NCBI RefSeq assembly: GCF_000385135.1
Contig: NZ_ARQM01000016.1
Span: 1-64,000, forward strand
Direction: 5' to 3'
Length of the DNA: 64,000 nucleotides
Source: Promicromonospora sukumoe 327MFSha3.1
GTDB lineage: Bacteria > Actinomycetota > Actinomycetes > Actinomycetales > Cellulomonadaceae
A program made the translations under genes and the position numbers. The notes under the pieces were generated by a model. The model did no database searches, was not told the origin of the DNA, and saw only the letters and a list, made by a program, of their open reading frames with translations. Positions 54,230 to 62,897 of the stretch are shown here, in pieces (positions within the stretch are counted from its first letter, which is position 1; each line of letters starts with the position of its first letter).

Positions 54230-54891
54230 CGGACGAGCACCAGCAGGGACCCCCCGAGCCCGAGGGCTCGGGGGAGCACCCCTTCCAGTTCACGGACAAG
54301 CGCAAGGTGAACGCCTCCGGCGACGAGGCCCGCCCGGCCGAGCCCGCTCCGGCGGACGACGCCGCGGACGACTCCGCCGCGACCCCCGCCCAGGGGGACG
54401 CGTCGGGCGACCCGCTGGCCGGCCTGGACTTCGAGCCCTCGGGTGATGCCGCAGAGGCGTCCGAGGTGCTGAAGGCCAAGGCGGAGGCGGCGGAGCACCT
54501 GGACGCGCTGCAGCGCGAGCGGGCCAGCTTCACGAACTACCGCAACCGGGCGCTGCGCGACCAGGACGCCGCGCGCGACCGGGGCGTGCAGGACGTGCTG
54601 GCGGCGCTGCTGCCCGTGCTCGACGACGTCGAGCGCGCCAAGCAGCACGGCGAGCTGACCGGCCCGATGGCCGCGATCGCCGAGAAGCTCGACCAGAGCC
54701 TGCAGAAGTTCGGCGTCGAGCGGTTCGGCAAGGTGGGGGAGGAGTTCGACCCCAACCTGCACGAGGCGCTCATGCACTCGACCGACGCGGACGCGACGGC
54801 TGCCACGGTGAACCTCGTGGTCGAGCCCGGGTACAAGATCGGCGACAAGGTGGTCCGGGCGGCACGCGTGGGCGTCGTCGGACCGGAGTAG
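54226..54891 (+). CDS. grpE: Nucleotide exchange factor GrpE
   Basis: A 221-residue protein. The first about 80 residues are acidic, Ala/Pro-rich and likely disordered; the core has [28 protein letters not shown], the family mark [19 protein letters not shown] and [19 protein letters not shown]. It speeds ADP release from DnaK. The GTG start overlaps the dnaK stop (GTGA). Confidence 0.95.
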   Translation: MTDEHQQGPPEPEGSGEHPFQFTDKRKVNASGDEARPAEPAPADDAADDSAATPAQGDASGDPLAGLDFEPSGDAAEASEVLKAKAEAAEHLDALQRERASFTNYRNRALRDQDAARDRGVQDVLAALLPVLDDVERAKQHGELTGPMAAIAEKLDQSLQKFGVERFGKVGEEFDPNLHEALMHSTDADATAATVNLVVEPGYKIGDKVVRAARVGVVGPE

Positions 54892-54897
54892 TAGTCC

Positions 54898-54947
54898 CCG
54901 GTGGTCGAGCTTGCCGGGACCCAGGTCTCGGCGAGCTCGGCCACCGG
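54898..54947. repeat. Long imperfect hairpin between grpE and dnaJ
   Basis: CCGGTGG...CCACCGG ends enclose arms that pair at nearly every base, with a short central loop (about 50 bases in all). It resembles dispersed GGTCGAGCTTGTCGAGACC-type repeats known from actinobacterial genomes. It may lower dnaJ relative to dnaK-grpE; half of the same repeat is inside the GH3 gene at 28635. Confidence 0.75.
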
Positions 54948-54969
54948 TATCGACGCGAAGTGAGGTGCC

Positions 54970-55977
54970 ATGACCGGTCAGGACTGGATGGAGAAGGACT
55001 TCTACGCCGTGCTGGGCGTGTCCAAGGACGCCGACGACGCGGCCGTGAAGAAGGCCTACCGCAAGCTCGCGCGCCAGTACCACCCCGACCAGAACCAGGG
55101 GAACGCGGCGGCGGAGTCCAAGTTCAAGGAGATCGGCGAGGCCTACGCGGTGCTCTCCGACCCGGAGCAGCGCCGCCAGTACGACGCCGTGCGCGCCATG
55201 GCGGGCGGTGCCCGCTTCTCGGCGGGGGCCGGCGGTGCCGGTGCCGGCGGGTTCGAGGACATCATGGGCGCCATGTTCGGCGGCGCCCAGGGTGGCGGCC
55301 GGAGCGGGCCGCGTGTCCGCTACACCCAGGGCGGCAACGGCGGCGCGGGCTTCGAGGACATCCTCGGCTCGATGTTCGGCGGGGGCCGCACGGCCTACGG
55401 CCAGGGCACGACCGGCTACGCCGCGCCGACCGCGGGCGCGGACGTCGTCGCCCAGGTCACGCTGCCGTTCCGGGCAGCCGTGGAGGGCACCACGGCCGAG
55501 CTCGAGGTCAACGGCCGCACCATCACCGCACGCATCCCCGCGGGGATCAACGACGGCAAGAAGATCCGCCTGCGTGGCAAGGGCCGCCCGGGGGTCGCCG
55601 GCGGCCCGGCGGGTGACCTCGTGGTCACCGTGCACGTCACGCCGCACCCGGTGTGGACCCTGGACGGCGTGGACCTGCGCATGACAGTGCCCGTCACGTT
55701 CGCGGAGGCCGCGCTCGGCACCACGCTGGAGGTGCCCACGCTGGACGGCGCCACGGTGCGGCTCAAGGTGCCGGCGGGGACGCCGTCGGGCCGGGCGCTG
55801 CGCGTGAAGGGCCGCGGTGTTCAGGGGGCCAAGGCGACCGGAGACCTGCTCGTCACCGTGCAGGTGGCCGTGCCGCAGAAGCTCAGCAGGAAGGCCAAGC
55901 AGGCGCTCGAGACCTTCGCCGCCGAGAACGACGGCGAGGACGTGCGCGCAGGCCTGGCCGCACGGGCCGCAGAATGA
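54970..55977 (+). CDS. dnaJ: Co-chaperone DnaJ (CbpA type, no zinc finger)
   Basis: A 335-residue J-domain protein: J domain (about 10-75, with the YHPDQN form of HPD), a long Gly-rich linker with two FEDI-type repeats ([13 protein letters not shown] and [13 protein letters not shown]), then the two beta-barrel substrate domains. The four CxxCxGxG zinc-binding repeats of full DnaJ are absent, so it is a type II protein. It may also start at the Met seven residues in. It serves DnaK. Confidence 0.93.
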   Translation: MTGQDWMEKDFYAVLGVSKDADDAAVKKAYRKLARQYHPDQNQGNAAAESKFKEIGEAYAVLSDPEQRRQYDAVRAMAGGARFSAGAGGAGAGGFEDIMGAMFGGAQGGGRSGPRVRYTQGGNGGAGFEDILGSMFGGGRTAYGQGTTGYAAPTAGADVVAQVTLPFRAAVEGTTAELEVNGRTITARIPAGINDGKKIRLRGKGRPGVAGGPAGDLVVTVHVTPHPVWTLDGVDLRMTVPVTFAEAALGTTLEVPTLDGATVRLKVPAGTPSGRALRVKGRGVQGAKATGDLLVTVQVAVPQKLSRKAKQALETFAAENDGEDVRAGLAARAAE

Positions 55978-56065
55978 CGCCGGTGCGGTGAGGCATATGC
56001 CCCACCGCACCGCGTTCGGTAACCTGCCCGCACGCAAACGCACAAAAGAGACTTCGGAGGAGCAC

Positions 56066-56518
56066 ATGGTCGACGACGACACGCCCGTGCTCACCGTGTC
56101 CAAGGCCGCGGAGCTCGCGGGCATGCACCCGCAGACGCTGCGCCAGTACGATCGCCTCGGACTGGTGGTCCCGCGGCGCACCCGCGGCCGCGGCCGCCGC
56201 TACTCACGCCGCGACGTGGCGCGCCTGCTCCAGGTGCAGCGCCTCGCCCAGGGCGAGGGCATCAATCTCGCCGGGATCAAGCGCATCCTCGACCTGGAGG
56301 CGCACGTCTCCGTGCTCGAGGAACGCCTCGGTGACCTGCTCATGCGCGTCCAGGAGGAGGGCCGGGTGTTCGCGGCCGGGCCTGCCGCGGGCGACGTCGT
56401 GGTGGTGCAGCGCGGCCAGCGCGTCCGCAGTGCCGCCATGCGCGTGGACCTGGAGCACCGCGCCGGCGGCGGGGGAGCCGTGGTGCTCTGGCGCCCTGCC
56501 CCGCGCCGCGAGGAGTAG
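56066..56518 (+). CDS. hspR: Heat-shock repressor HspR
   Basis: A 150-residue MerR-type repressor: VSKAAELAGMHPQTLRQYDRLG is the HTH and RRYSRRDVARLLQVQRLAQG the recognition wing, then a coiled helix (KRILDLEAHVSVLEERLGDL). It binds HAIR sites with DnaK as co-repressor in the known system; two HAIR copies precede this operon. The ATG has CGGAGG 6 bases upstream. Confidence 0.95.
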   Translation: MVDDDTPVLTVSKAAELAGMHPQTLRQYDRLGLVVPRRTRGRGRRYSRRDVARLLQVQRLAQGEGINLAGIKRILDLEAHVSVLEERLGDLLMRVQEEGRVFAAGPAAGDVVVVQRGQRVRSAAMRVDLEHRAGGGGAVVLWRPAPRREE

Positions 56519-56588
56519 CCACGCCGGTGGCCCCGCGCGGCATTTCAGTGACGCAATTCTTTCGTTAATCGTGAATGTCGCCGGAATG

Positions 56589-56607
56589 TAGGTAAGGCAT
56601 TCCTCAA
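56589..56607. promoter_or_regulatory. DtxR/IdeR-like iron box (candidate)
   Basis: TAGGTAAGGCATTCCTCAA agrees with the DtxR/IdeR consensus TTAGGTTAGSCTAACCTAA at about 13 of 18 aligned bases. It is about 25 bases upstream of a TACGAT -10-like box (56633) of the DUF1540 gene, a place where IdeR can activate rather than repress. By-eye match only. Confidence 0.35.
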
Positions 56608-56682
56608 CTCTGTGCGATCTGTCATTCAGGAATACGATCGACGCATTCCGCAGGAGTGACGCACGGAGCGAGGAGAGTTGCC

Positions 56683-56991
56683 ATGAGCACGCTGATGGAG
56701 ATGCCCGAGGTCGTCGAGTGCTCGGTCGACGGCTGCGGCTACAACCACGAGCACGGCTGCCACGCGGGCGCCGTCACGATCGGCGGGCACACGGGCGACG
56801 CCGCCTGCGCCACGTTCATCCCGCTCAGCACCAAGGGCGGCCTGGAGAAGGTGATCGCGCACGTGGGTGCCTGCCAGCGCGGGGAGTGCACGCACAACGA
56901 CAACCTGGAGTGCAACGCCCCGTCGATCCGCGTGGGCCCCGGCCCCGAGGACCCGGCCCACGCCGACTGCCTCACCTTCGAGGAGAGCTGA
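56683..56991 (+). CDS. DUF1540 cysteine-rich protein
   Basis: A 102-residue protein with two Cys-rich DUF1540-type units: ECSVDGCGYNHEHGCHAGAV (about residues 12-31) and the later GACQRGECTHNDNLEC. The pattern C-x4-C-x7-C is repeated in part, suggesting two metal-binding centres, probably zinc or iron. AGGAGAG precedes the ATG. Function unknown. A candidate iron box lies upstream and a 36-base palindrome ends the gene. Confidence 0.82.
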   Translation: MSTLMEMPEVVECSVDGCGYNHEHGCHAGAVTIGGHTGDAACATFIPLSTKGGLEKVIAHVGACQRGECTHNDNLECNAPSIRVGPGPEDPAHADCLTFEES

Positions 56992-56994
56992 GCG

Positions 56995-57030
56995 GAGCGA
57001 GCCGGGCGCGACGTCGCGCCCGGCTCGCTC
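56995..57030. terminator. Perfect 36-base palindrome terminator
   Basis: GAGCGAGCCGGGCGCGAC is followed directly by its exact complement. It begins 4 bases after the DUF1540 stop and precedes the end of the convergent GGDEF-like gene, so it may serve both strands. Confidence 0.8.
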
Positions 57031-57051
57031 GCCCGGAGTGTGTGGCGGCGC

Positions 57052-57819
57052 TCAGCGCGCCAGGTGGTCCAGCAGGAGCAGCGCGTCCGCGTGCGTCCCG
57101 GGCAGGCGCTCGACCCAGACCCGCGTGGGCCGGCGCACCTCGGTGGCAAGACCCAGCACCTCGGCGTTGCGCTCGACGACGCGGCGCAGCGACTGGCCGA
57201 GCTCCGCCGTCGTCGGGCCCCGCTCGCAGAGCACCACGAACGTGCCGTCGCCGACGGCGGCCATCGGGTGGCCCTCGCCGAACACCTGGTGCAGGGTGCG
57301 GCCGATCGCGGCGGAGCGGGCGAGCCGCTGCCACGTGTCGAGGCTGTCCAGGCCTACGTCGAGCACCAGCAGGCAGTGGGTGTCCCCGGCCGTGGTGCTG
57401 GTCCGCTGCGCGGTGCCGTAGGTCTCGCGGAGCCGCTCGCCCAGGTACTCGCCCGTGGGCAGGCCGGTCGACGGGTCGTGCGTGGCGATCTGGTAGGGCA
57501 CGCGCTCGCGCTCGCCGACCCAGCCGATGGCGGCGGCCCGCAGCGCGCCGACGTCGGTGGGGCGCCCGAAGGCGGCGTAGAGGCAGGCGACGTCGTCCAG
57601 CGCCTCGGTGATCCCGGCTCCTACTCCGGCGCGCGCCGCACCCAGCCGTTCGGCGGGGGCGATTACGCCCCGGCCCTCGGCCAGTGCCTCTGCTAGCGCC
57701 TCAGCGGCGGGGTGCTCCCAGTCGTTCGGCCGGATCCAAACCGACGCCAGACTCGTAGCTCGCCACCGCTCACGCAGGTCGTGCACACGCACCCGCGCCT
57801 CCTGCTGTGCCTCGCTCAT
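57052..57819 (-). CDS. Degenerate GGDEF-domain protein
   Basis: A 255-residue soluble protein. The C-terminal half matches the diguanylate cyclase fold: the opening DPSTGLPTGEYLGERLRETY stands for D-x-LTGL-x-N, and VGDGTFVVLCE for GGDEF. The active-site GGDEF is lost (GDGTF), so catalysis is unlikely; a GTP-binding or signalling-partner role is possible. The N-terminal about 120 residues are helical and unrecognised. The ATG at 57819 has GTGAGGG upstream. It is divergent from the giant sigma-factor gene. Confidence 0.65.
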   Translation of the reverse strand: MSEAQQEARVRVHDLRERWRATSLASVWIRPNDWEHPAAEALAEALAEGRGVIAPAERLGAARAGVGAGITEALDDVACLYAAFGRPTDVGALRAAAIGWVGERERVPYQIATHDPSTGLPTGEYLGERLRETYGTAQRTSTTAGDTHCLLVLDVGLDSLDTWQRLARSAAIGRTLHQVFGEGHPMAAVGDGTFVVLCERGPTTAELGQSLRRVVERNAEVLGLATEVRRPTRVWVERLPGTHADALLLLDHLAR

Positions 57820-58000
57820 GATGATGGGACCCTCACGGGGATACATCATGACGCACCTTCGGGGGCGGTGTACCGGACTTCACCCGGTCGTCACCCAGGA
57901 ATGTGGAATTCCACCCCCTAAATCGTCCACTTGGCTCTATAGTCTTGGCAGAACGGCGACAGTCAACCGCACCGCGACCACCGCGAGAGTCTGGGTAGAC

Positions 58001-61000
58001 GTGAGGCAAGTCGAGAGCAGCACCGGTGAGACCCCGAGCGACGCGGAACTGATCCTGCAGGTCAGGTCAGGTGACCGCGACGCTTTTGGTGTGCTCTACG
58101 AGCGCCACTCGGCAGCCGCTCGGGCCCTCGCCCGGCAGTACGTCCCGGCCGCTGACGCGGAGGACGTCGTGGCCGACGCCTTCAGCAAGCTGTTCGAGAT
58201 GCTGCGCCGCGGGGTCGGCCCCGACGCCGGCTTCCGCCCCTACCTGTACACGATGGTCCGCCACCGGTCGTTCGACGTCTCGCGCGGTGCCGCGCGTACG
58301 CGACCCAGCACCGACGACGAGATCGAGTCCGTGCTCGGCCGGGTGGCCTCCAAGGACGACCCCGCGCTCGCGGGCTTCGAGCGCAGCGTGATCGCCAAGG
58401 CCTACGTCGACCTGCCCGAGCGGTGGCGCGAGGTGCTCTGGTACGTCCTCGTCGACGAGCTCAAGCCCGCCCAGGTCGCGCCCGTGCTGGGCCTGAGCCC
58501 CAACGGCGTGTCCGCTCTGCTCTACCGGGCCAAGGAGGCGCTGCGGGCGGGGTACCTGCAGCAGCACCTGAGCCACTCGCCGTCGGACACCTGCCGCACC
58601 GTCAACCCGCTGCTCGGCGGGTACGTCCGCGCCAGCCTGTCCAAGCGCGAGACCACGAAGATCGACGAGCACCTCTCGACCTGCGCCACCTGCAGCGCCC
58701 TGGTGCTCGAGCTGCACGACGTCGCGCACGGCATGAAGACCGTCATCGCCCCGCTGGTGCTCGGCGCCGGCGGCCTCGCGCTGGTCGGCGCGGGCGCCCC
58801 GATCGGCGGCCTGGTCATCGCGGGCGCGGCCAAGGCCGGCGCCGTCGCGGGCGGCGCGCAGACCGCCTCGACCGTGGGCGCGGCCTCGACCAGCTCGTTC
58901 TCCGGCGCCATGTCCACCGCCGTCTCCGGCACGGCGGGCGCTGTCGCGTCCGCCGCGGCCGCCGCCACGGGTGGGAGCGTTGCCGCGGGCGCGCTCGCCG
59001 TCGCCGCGGTCGGCCTGGTCGCGGCGCTGCAGATCACCGCGCCGCCCGAGGCCGAGACGTTCATCGACACCGTGATCGCCACGCACGACGGCCGGGAGCT
59101 GCCGGGCGGCGACACCGAGGGCGTCCGTGACGGCGACGACGGCGTGCAGCCCACCGACCTGGTGCCCAGCGCGGACACCGCCTACCTCACGGTGAACTAC
59201 GCCGACGCCGGCCAGCCGCTGACCCCGCGGGAGTCCCAGGACCTGACGTTCACGGTGGAGAACACGGGCAAGGCCCCCGCCACGGGCGCCCAGATGGAGG
59301 TCACCCTGCCGGACGGGCTCGCCGCGACGAAGCCGAACGGTTCCTTCGGCACCGGTGTCGGCAGCGGCCGCCTGATCTCCGCGACCGAGTCGACGACGGC
59401 GAGTGCGACGCCTGCCCCGCAGGTCACGCCCACGGCGGGCGGCACGCCCGAGACCAAGGCCGATGCCGACGCGTCGGTGGGCGCGCCCACCGGCGAGACG
59501 CAGACCTCGCCGAGCGCCTCGCCCAGCGCGTCAGCGACCGAGGGCGCCCAGCCCGCCGCCCCGGCGTCCTGCATGCCGACGGAGCAGGCGAACGTGCTGC
59601 TCTGCCCGATCGGCGAGCTCGCACCGGGCGCTGCGCGCACCGTGGTCACCTCCGTGCAGGCCAACGCCGGGGGCGACTACCCCGTGGCCGCCAAGGTCTG
59701 GGCCGACGGCCTCCAGGCGATGAGCGTGGACCTGCCGGGCCGCACCGTGGCCCCGTTCGGCCAGGAGCTGTCGGCGCAGACCACGGACGTCTCGCTCGCC
59801 AGCCCCGGTTCCGCCTCGCTGCCCGTCTCCCTGGTCAGCACGGGTGACCGCGCGGTGACGGCCGGTGGCTGGGCGGTTGCCGTGTCGCTGCCCGACGGCG
59901 TGCGGCCCGCGTCCGCACAGTCCCAGCTCACGTGCTCGGCCGGTGACATGCCGAACGCCTGGCTCTGTAAGCCGCTCGACGCCGCCTACGCGTCCTCCGT
60001 GTCGCTCGAGCCGGGTGCGACCGTCGACGTGCCGCTGAACATCACCACCGCCACCGAGGCGGCGAAGTCGGCGCAGCCGGCCCAGCTCGGGGTGGTGAAC
60101 GTCCGGCCGGTCCTCGACGGGTCCGCCCGTGCGTCCTCCGCGACGCTCGTCGCGACCTCGGCCTGGGCCAACGCCTCCGCGGGCGTGGGCACCGTCACGG
60201 CGTCCTGCTACGCCGAGGGTGGCGTGGACAAGGCCGACGCGATGGTGACCGGCACCTACCGGAACACGACCGACCGCAAGGTCCGGGTCACCCTGCAGGC
60301 GGCCGGGAACAGCGAGTCGAACGGCAAGGACGTCGCGCCGGGCGAGTCCGTGGAGATCGCCGTGCACGACGGCATGCGCGTGCCGGCCGGCCAGGCCGTC
60401 TTCGTGCTGGCCACGTCGGTGGACGGCAACTCGTACGAGACCCGTGTCGGCGCCGGCGACCACAAGGCGGCCGACTGCTACAAGCCCGCGTGGGACGTCG
60501 AGACGACCGCCGAGATCGCCAACGTGGGCGGCACGGTGGGCGTCCGGGCCACGATCACCAACACGACGACCGAGTCGTTGTTCGTCGTGATGTCCGTGCC
60601 GGTGGGCGACGGCGCGGTCACGTCGGTCAAGCGACCGGTGGCGGCGGGCGGCACGGTGGACCTGTCGGTGGACACCAAGCGTTCGCACATGCCCGAGGGC
60701 GAGGCCACGTTCCACCTCACGCGCGAGGTGGCGGACGCCGACGGTGACCTGGCCGCCGACCCGATCGCCCCCGCCAGCAACCCCACCCAGCCCTTCGGGG
60801 AGGGGAGGATCGCTCCGGCCCTGGGCAGCGATCGGCCCCTGGCCACGGGCGTCTGCACGTTCGATGCCGAGAACGACCGCTCGGTGCAGAGGTTCCAGTT
60901 CACGGCGGACAACACGGCCTCGAACCTGAACGTGCGGTTCCACGTCGGGGACATCACCCGCACCGTCGCCCCAGGGACCACCGAGGCGATCGAGTTCCCG

Positions 61001-61612
61001 GTCGTCTGGGGCACCGACGCCGTGACCGTGATCGCGGGCGGGCAGACGTTCGGGCCGCTCGACGTCAGCTTCAAGTCCTGCGCCGAGGTCACCTGGCCGG
61101 CCAAGGACAAGCTCGACGTGACGACCGTGGCCGAGTGCGTCGGCCAGGACGTGCAGATCAAGGCGACGGTGGACAACCGGACCGGCCGGGAGTGGACCGG
61201 GCTGCTGATCCACGAGGGGACCGGTGAGCAGAGCAAGGAGCTGGCCGTCCCCGCCGGAACGACGACGTTCGAGCTCAACCGGCAGCCGTTGTTCAGCCTT
61301 GACAGCAACGTCACCGTGCGGCTGACCCGCGTCGTGGAGGGCCGGACGTTCACCGTCGAGCAGTCGTTCGCCGTCCAGGGCAAGCAGTGCGTGCTGCCCG
61401 AGCCGACCTGCGAGCCCGACCCGGGCGAGGCCGCCACGCCCGACGCCGAGCCGTCGGCGGGCACGGACACGACGAGCGCTACCGAGCAGGCTGCCGACAC
61501 AGAGCAGGCTGCCTACTTCAAGCGGTCCCCGGCCAACGCGCCGACGGCCAGCAACTGGCTGCGGTGGATGAAGCTCGACGGCACCTGCGAGACCCGGAAC
61601 CCCGAGGCCTGA
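58001..61612 (+). CDS. ECF sigma factor fused to anti-sigma and surface region
   Basis: A 1203-residue fusion. Residues about 5-180 are an ECF sigma factor: sigma-2 (DAFGVLYERHSAAARALARQ, DAEDVVADAFSKLFEML) and sigma-4 (LPERWREVLWYVLVDELKPA, LGLSPNGVSALLYRAKEAL). A zinc-binding anti-sigma motif follows, His224-x3-Cys228-x2-Cys231 (HLSTCATC). Hydrophobic Ala/Gly-rich segments near residues 247-280 and 325-345 may cross the membrane, and about 800 residues of outside sequence contain DUF11-like beta domains (ENTGKAPATGAQMEVTLP) and Pro/Thr/Ala linkers. The GTG at 58001 is chosen; about 390 bases of upstream in-frame sequence look non-coding. The plan resembles ECF52-type factors of actinobacteria. 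Confidence 0.85.
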   Translation: MRQVESSTGETPSDAELILQVRSGDRDAFGVLYERHSAAARALARQYVPAADAEDVVADAFSKLFEMLRRGVGPDAGFRPYLYTMVRHRSFDVSRGAARTRPSTDDEIESVLGRVASKDDPALAGFERSVIAKAYVDLPERWREVLWYVLVDELKPAQVAPVLGLSPNGVSALLYRAKEALRAGYLQQHLSHSPSDTCRTVNPLLGGYVRASLSKRETTKIDEHLSTCATCSALVLELHDVAHGMKTVIAPLVLGAGGLALVGAGAPIGGLVIAGAAKAGAVAGGAQTASTVGAASTSSFSGAMSTAVSGTAGAVASAAAAATGGSVAAGALAVAAVGLVAALQITAPPEAETFIDTVIATHDGRELPGGDTEGVRDGDDGVQPTDLVPSADTAYLTVNYADAGQPLTPRESQDLTFTVENTGKAPATGAQMEVTLPDGLAATKPNGSFGTGVGSGRLISATESTTASATPAPQVTPTAGGTPETKADADASVGAPTGETQTSPSASPSASATEGAQPAAPASCMPTEQANVLLCPIGELAPGAARTVVTSVQANAGGDYPVAAKVWADGLQAMSVDLPGRTVAPFGQELSAQTTDVSLASPGSASLPVSLVSTGDRAVTAGGWAVAVSLPDGVRPASAQSQLTCSAGDMPNAWLCKPLDAAYASSVSLEPGATVDVPLNITTATEAAKSAQPAQLGVVNVRPVLDGSARASSATLVATSAWANASAGVGTVTASCYAEGGVDKADAMVTGTYRNTTDRKVRVTLQAAGNSESNGKDVAPGESVEIAVHDGMRVPAGQAVFVLATSVDGNSYETRVGAGDHKAADCYKPAWDVETTAEIANVGGTVGVRATITNTTTESLFVVMSVPVGDGAVTSVKRPVAAGGTVDLSVDTKRSHMPEGEATFHLTREVADADGDLAADPIAPASNPTQPFGEGRIAPALGSDRPLATGVCTFDAENDRSVQRFQFTADNTASNLNVRFHVGDITRTVAPGTTEAIEFPVVWGTDAVTVIAGGQTFGPLDVSFKSCAEVTWPAKDKLDVTTVAECVGQDVQIKATVDNRTGREWTGLLIHEGTGEQSKELAVPAGTTTFELNRQPLFSLDSNVTVRLTRVVEGRTFTVEQSFAVQGKQCVLPEPTCEPDPGEAATPDAEPSAGTDTTSATEQAADTEQAAYFKRSPANAPTASNWLRWMKLDGTCETRNPEA

Positions 61613-61618
61613 CGCGCG

Positions 61619-61639
61619 GGCCGGGCACCAGGCCCGGCC
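61619..61639. terminator. Terminator between sigma-fusion gene and upp
   Basis: GGCCGGGC and GCCCGGCC are 8-bp arms with a 5-base loop, 7 bases after the sigma-fusion stop and just before the end of the minus-strand upp gene. Confidence 0.7.
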
Positions 61640-61646
61640 GCAGGCG

Positions 61647-62282
61647 TCAGACGATGCCGTACAGCCGGTCCCCGGCGTCGCCCAGGCCGGGCACGATGTA
61701 GGCCTTCTCGTTGAGGCGCTCGTCCACGGCCGCGACCACGACGGACAGGTTGGCGCGGTCGCCCACGTGCTCCTCCAGCAGGGCGATGCCCTCCGGGGCG
61801 GCCAGCAGGCAGACCGCCGTGACCTCGCGCGCGCCGCGCTCGAGCACGTAGTCGATCGCGGCGACCAGGGTGCCGCCCGTGGCGAGCATCGGGTCGATCA
61901 GGAACACGTGCCGGCCGGTCAGGTCGTCGGGCAGGCGGTTGGCGTACGTGACGGCCTTGAACGTCTCCTCGTCGCGCACGAGGCCGAGGAACCCGACCTC
62001 CGCCGTCGGCAGCAGGCGGCTCATGCCGTCCAGCATGCCCAGGCCGGCGCGCAGGATCGGCACCACGAGCGGCGGCGGCGACGCGAGGCGGGTGCCGGTC
62101 ATGGTGGTGATCGGCGTCTTCACCTCGTGCGGCTCGGTGGCGATCTCGCGGGTGGCCTCGTAGGCCAGGAGCGTGACCAGCTCGTCCACCAGCAGGCGGA
62201 AGGTGGGCGAGTCCGTGGTCTCGTCCCGCAGGACGGTCAGCTTGTGGGCCACCAGGGGGTGATCGACGACGTGAAGGCGCAT
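61647..62282 (-). CDS. upp: Uracil phosphoribosyltransferase
   Basis: A 211-residue enzyme that makes UMP from uracil and PRPP in pyrimidine salvage. Landmarks are [38 protein letters not shown], the PRPP loop [20 protein letters not shown] and the uracil site [17 protein letters not shown]. The ATG at 62282 matches the family N-terminus. It is divergent from tadA; the palindrome copy 4 lies between them. Confidence 0.96.
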   Translation of the reverse strand: MRLHVVDHPLVAHKLTVLRDETTDSPTFRLLVDELVTLLAYEATREIATEPHEVKTPITTMTGTRLASPPPLVVPILRAGLGMLDGMSRLLPTAEVGFLGLVRDEETFKAVTYANRLPDDLTGRHVFLIDPMLATGGTLVAAIDYVLERGAREVTAVCLLAAPEGIALLEEHVGDRANLSVVVAAVDERLNEKAYIVPGLGDAGDRLYGIV

Positions 62283-62361
62283 GGGGGCAACGCTACCGGG
62301 CGGCCGTGCGCCCCGACGGTGCGGAGGCCCGGAAAGTCGCCAGTCCCACACTCCGCCGCGT

Positions 62362-62403
62362 TGTCAGACACACAGGTCACTAGGGTGACCTGTGTGTCTG
62401 ACA
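62362..62403. repeat. Dispersed palindrome, copy 4, across the tadA start
   Basis: TGTCAGACACACAGGTCAC and its exact complement (62385-62403) flank TAGG. It is the only copy with a perfect 19-bp stem. Its right arm contains both candidate GTG starts of tadA, so a folded mRNA would bury them. Confidence 0.92.
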
Positions 62404-62885
62404 CCGCAAGCCTGAGCGCCGCCGAGCGCCGCGCCCACTGGGAGCGGTGGATGGGCGTCGCGCTCGACGAGGCCCGCCACGCCCTCGACACCGGCGACGT
62501 GCCGGTCGGTGCTCTGGTGCTCGACGACGCGGGCCGGGTGATCGGCGTCGGGCACAACGAGCGGGAGGCGACCGGGGACCCGACCGCGCACGCCGAGGTG
62601 CTCGCGATGCGGGCCGCGGCAGCGGCCCGCGGCGAGTGGCGTCTGACCGGTTGCACCCTCGTGGTGACCCTGGAGCCCTGCCCCATGTGCGCCGGGGCGC
62701 TCGTGCAGTCCCGGGTGCGGCGGCTGGTCCTGGGCGCGTGGGACCCCAAGGCGGGGGCCACCGGATCGGTCTGGGACCTGGTCCGCGACCAGCGGGCGCT
62801 GCACGAGGTCGAGGTGCTCGGCGGGTTCCGCGAGGACGAGTGCGGCGCGCTGCTCCGCGCGTTCTTCGAGGCCCGGCGGGGCTGA
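62394..62885 (+). CDS. tadA: tRNA adenosine(34) deaminase
   Basis: A protein of about 163 residues of the CMP/dCMP deaminase fold that converts A34 to inosine in tRNA-Arg. The zinc site is HAEVLAMR (His and catalytic Glu) and PCPMCAG (two Cys); ALVQSRVRRLVLGAWDPKAG is also characteristic. The start is uncertain: GTG at 62385 or 62394, or ATG at 62451, which would drop 19 residues. The first two lie within the palindrome arm. Confidence 0.9.
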   Translation: MSDTASLSAAERRAHWERWMGVALDEARHALDTGDVPVGALVLDDAGRVIGVGHNEREATGDPTAHAEVLAMRAAAAARGEWRLTGCTLVVTLEPCPMCAGALVQSRVRRLVLGAWDPKAGATGSVWDLVRDQRALHEVEVLGGFREDECGALLRAFFEARRG

Positions 62886-62897
62886 GCGCCGGCCGTC

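Noticed and set aside
53203-56181. A 992-codon open frame on the minus strand opposite dnaK-grpE-dnaJ
   Set aside because: It is the antisense shadow of well-conserved chaperone genes; long reverse frames are expected at this GC content, and its product has no domain.
57608-58000. In-frame N-terminal extension of the sigma-factor fusion
   Set aside because: It runs through the divergent GGDEF-like gene and its promoter region, lacks domain features, and a GTG directly before the sigma region gives the normal ECF start.
16143-62403. CRISPR array from the palindrome copies
   Set aside because: Copies are tens of kilobases apart, are palindromes, and have no spacers or cas genes near them.
62362-62403. 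Palindrome as a uracil-linked operator of upp
   Set aside because: The same palindrome occurs at three loci with no link to pyrimidines, so a dispersed repeat is the simpler explanation.
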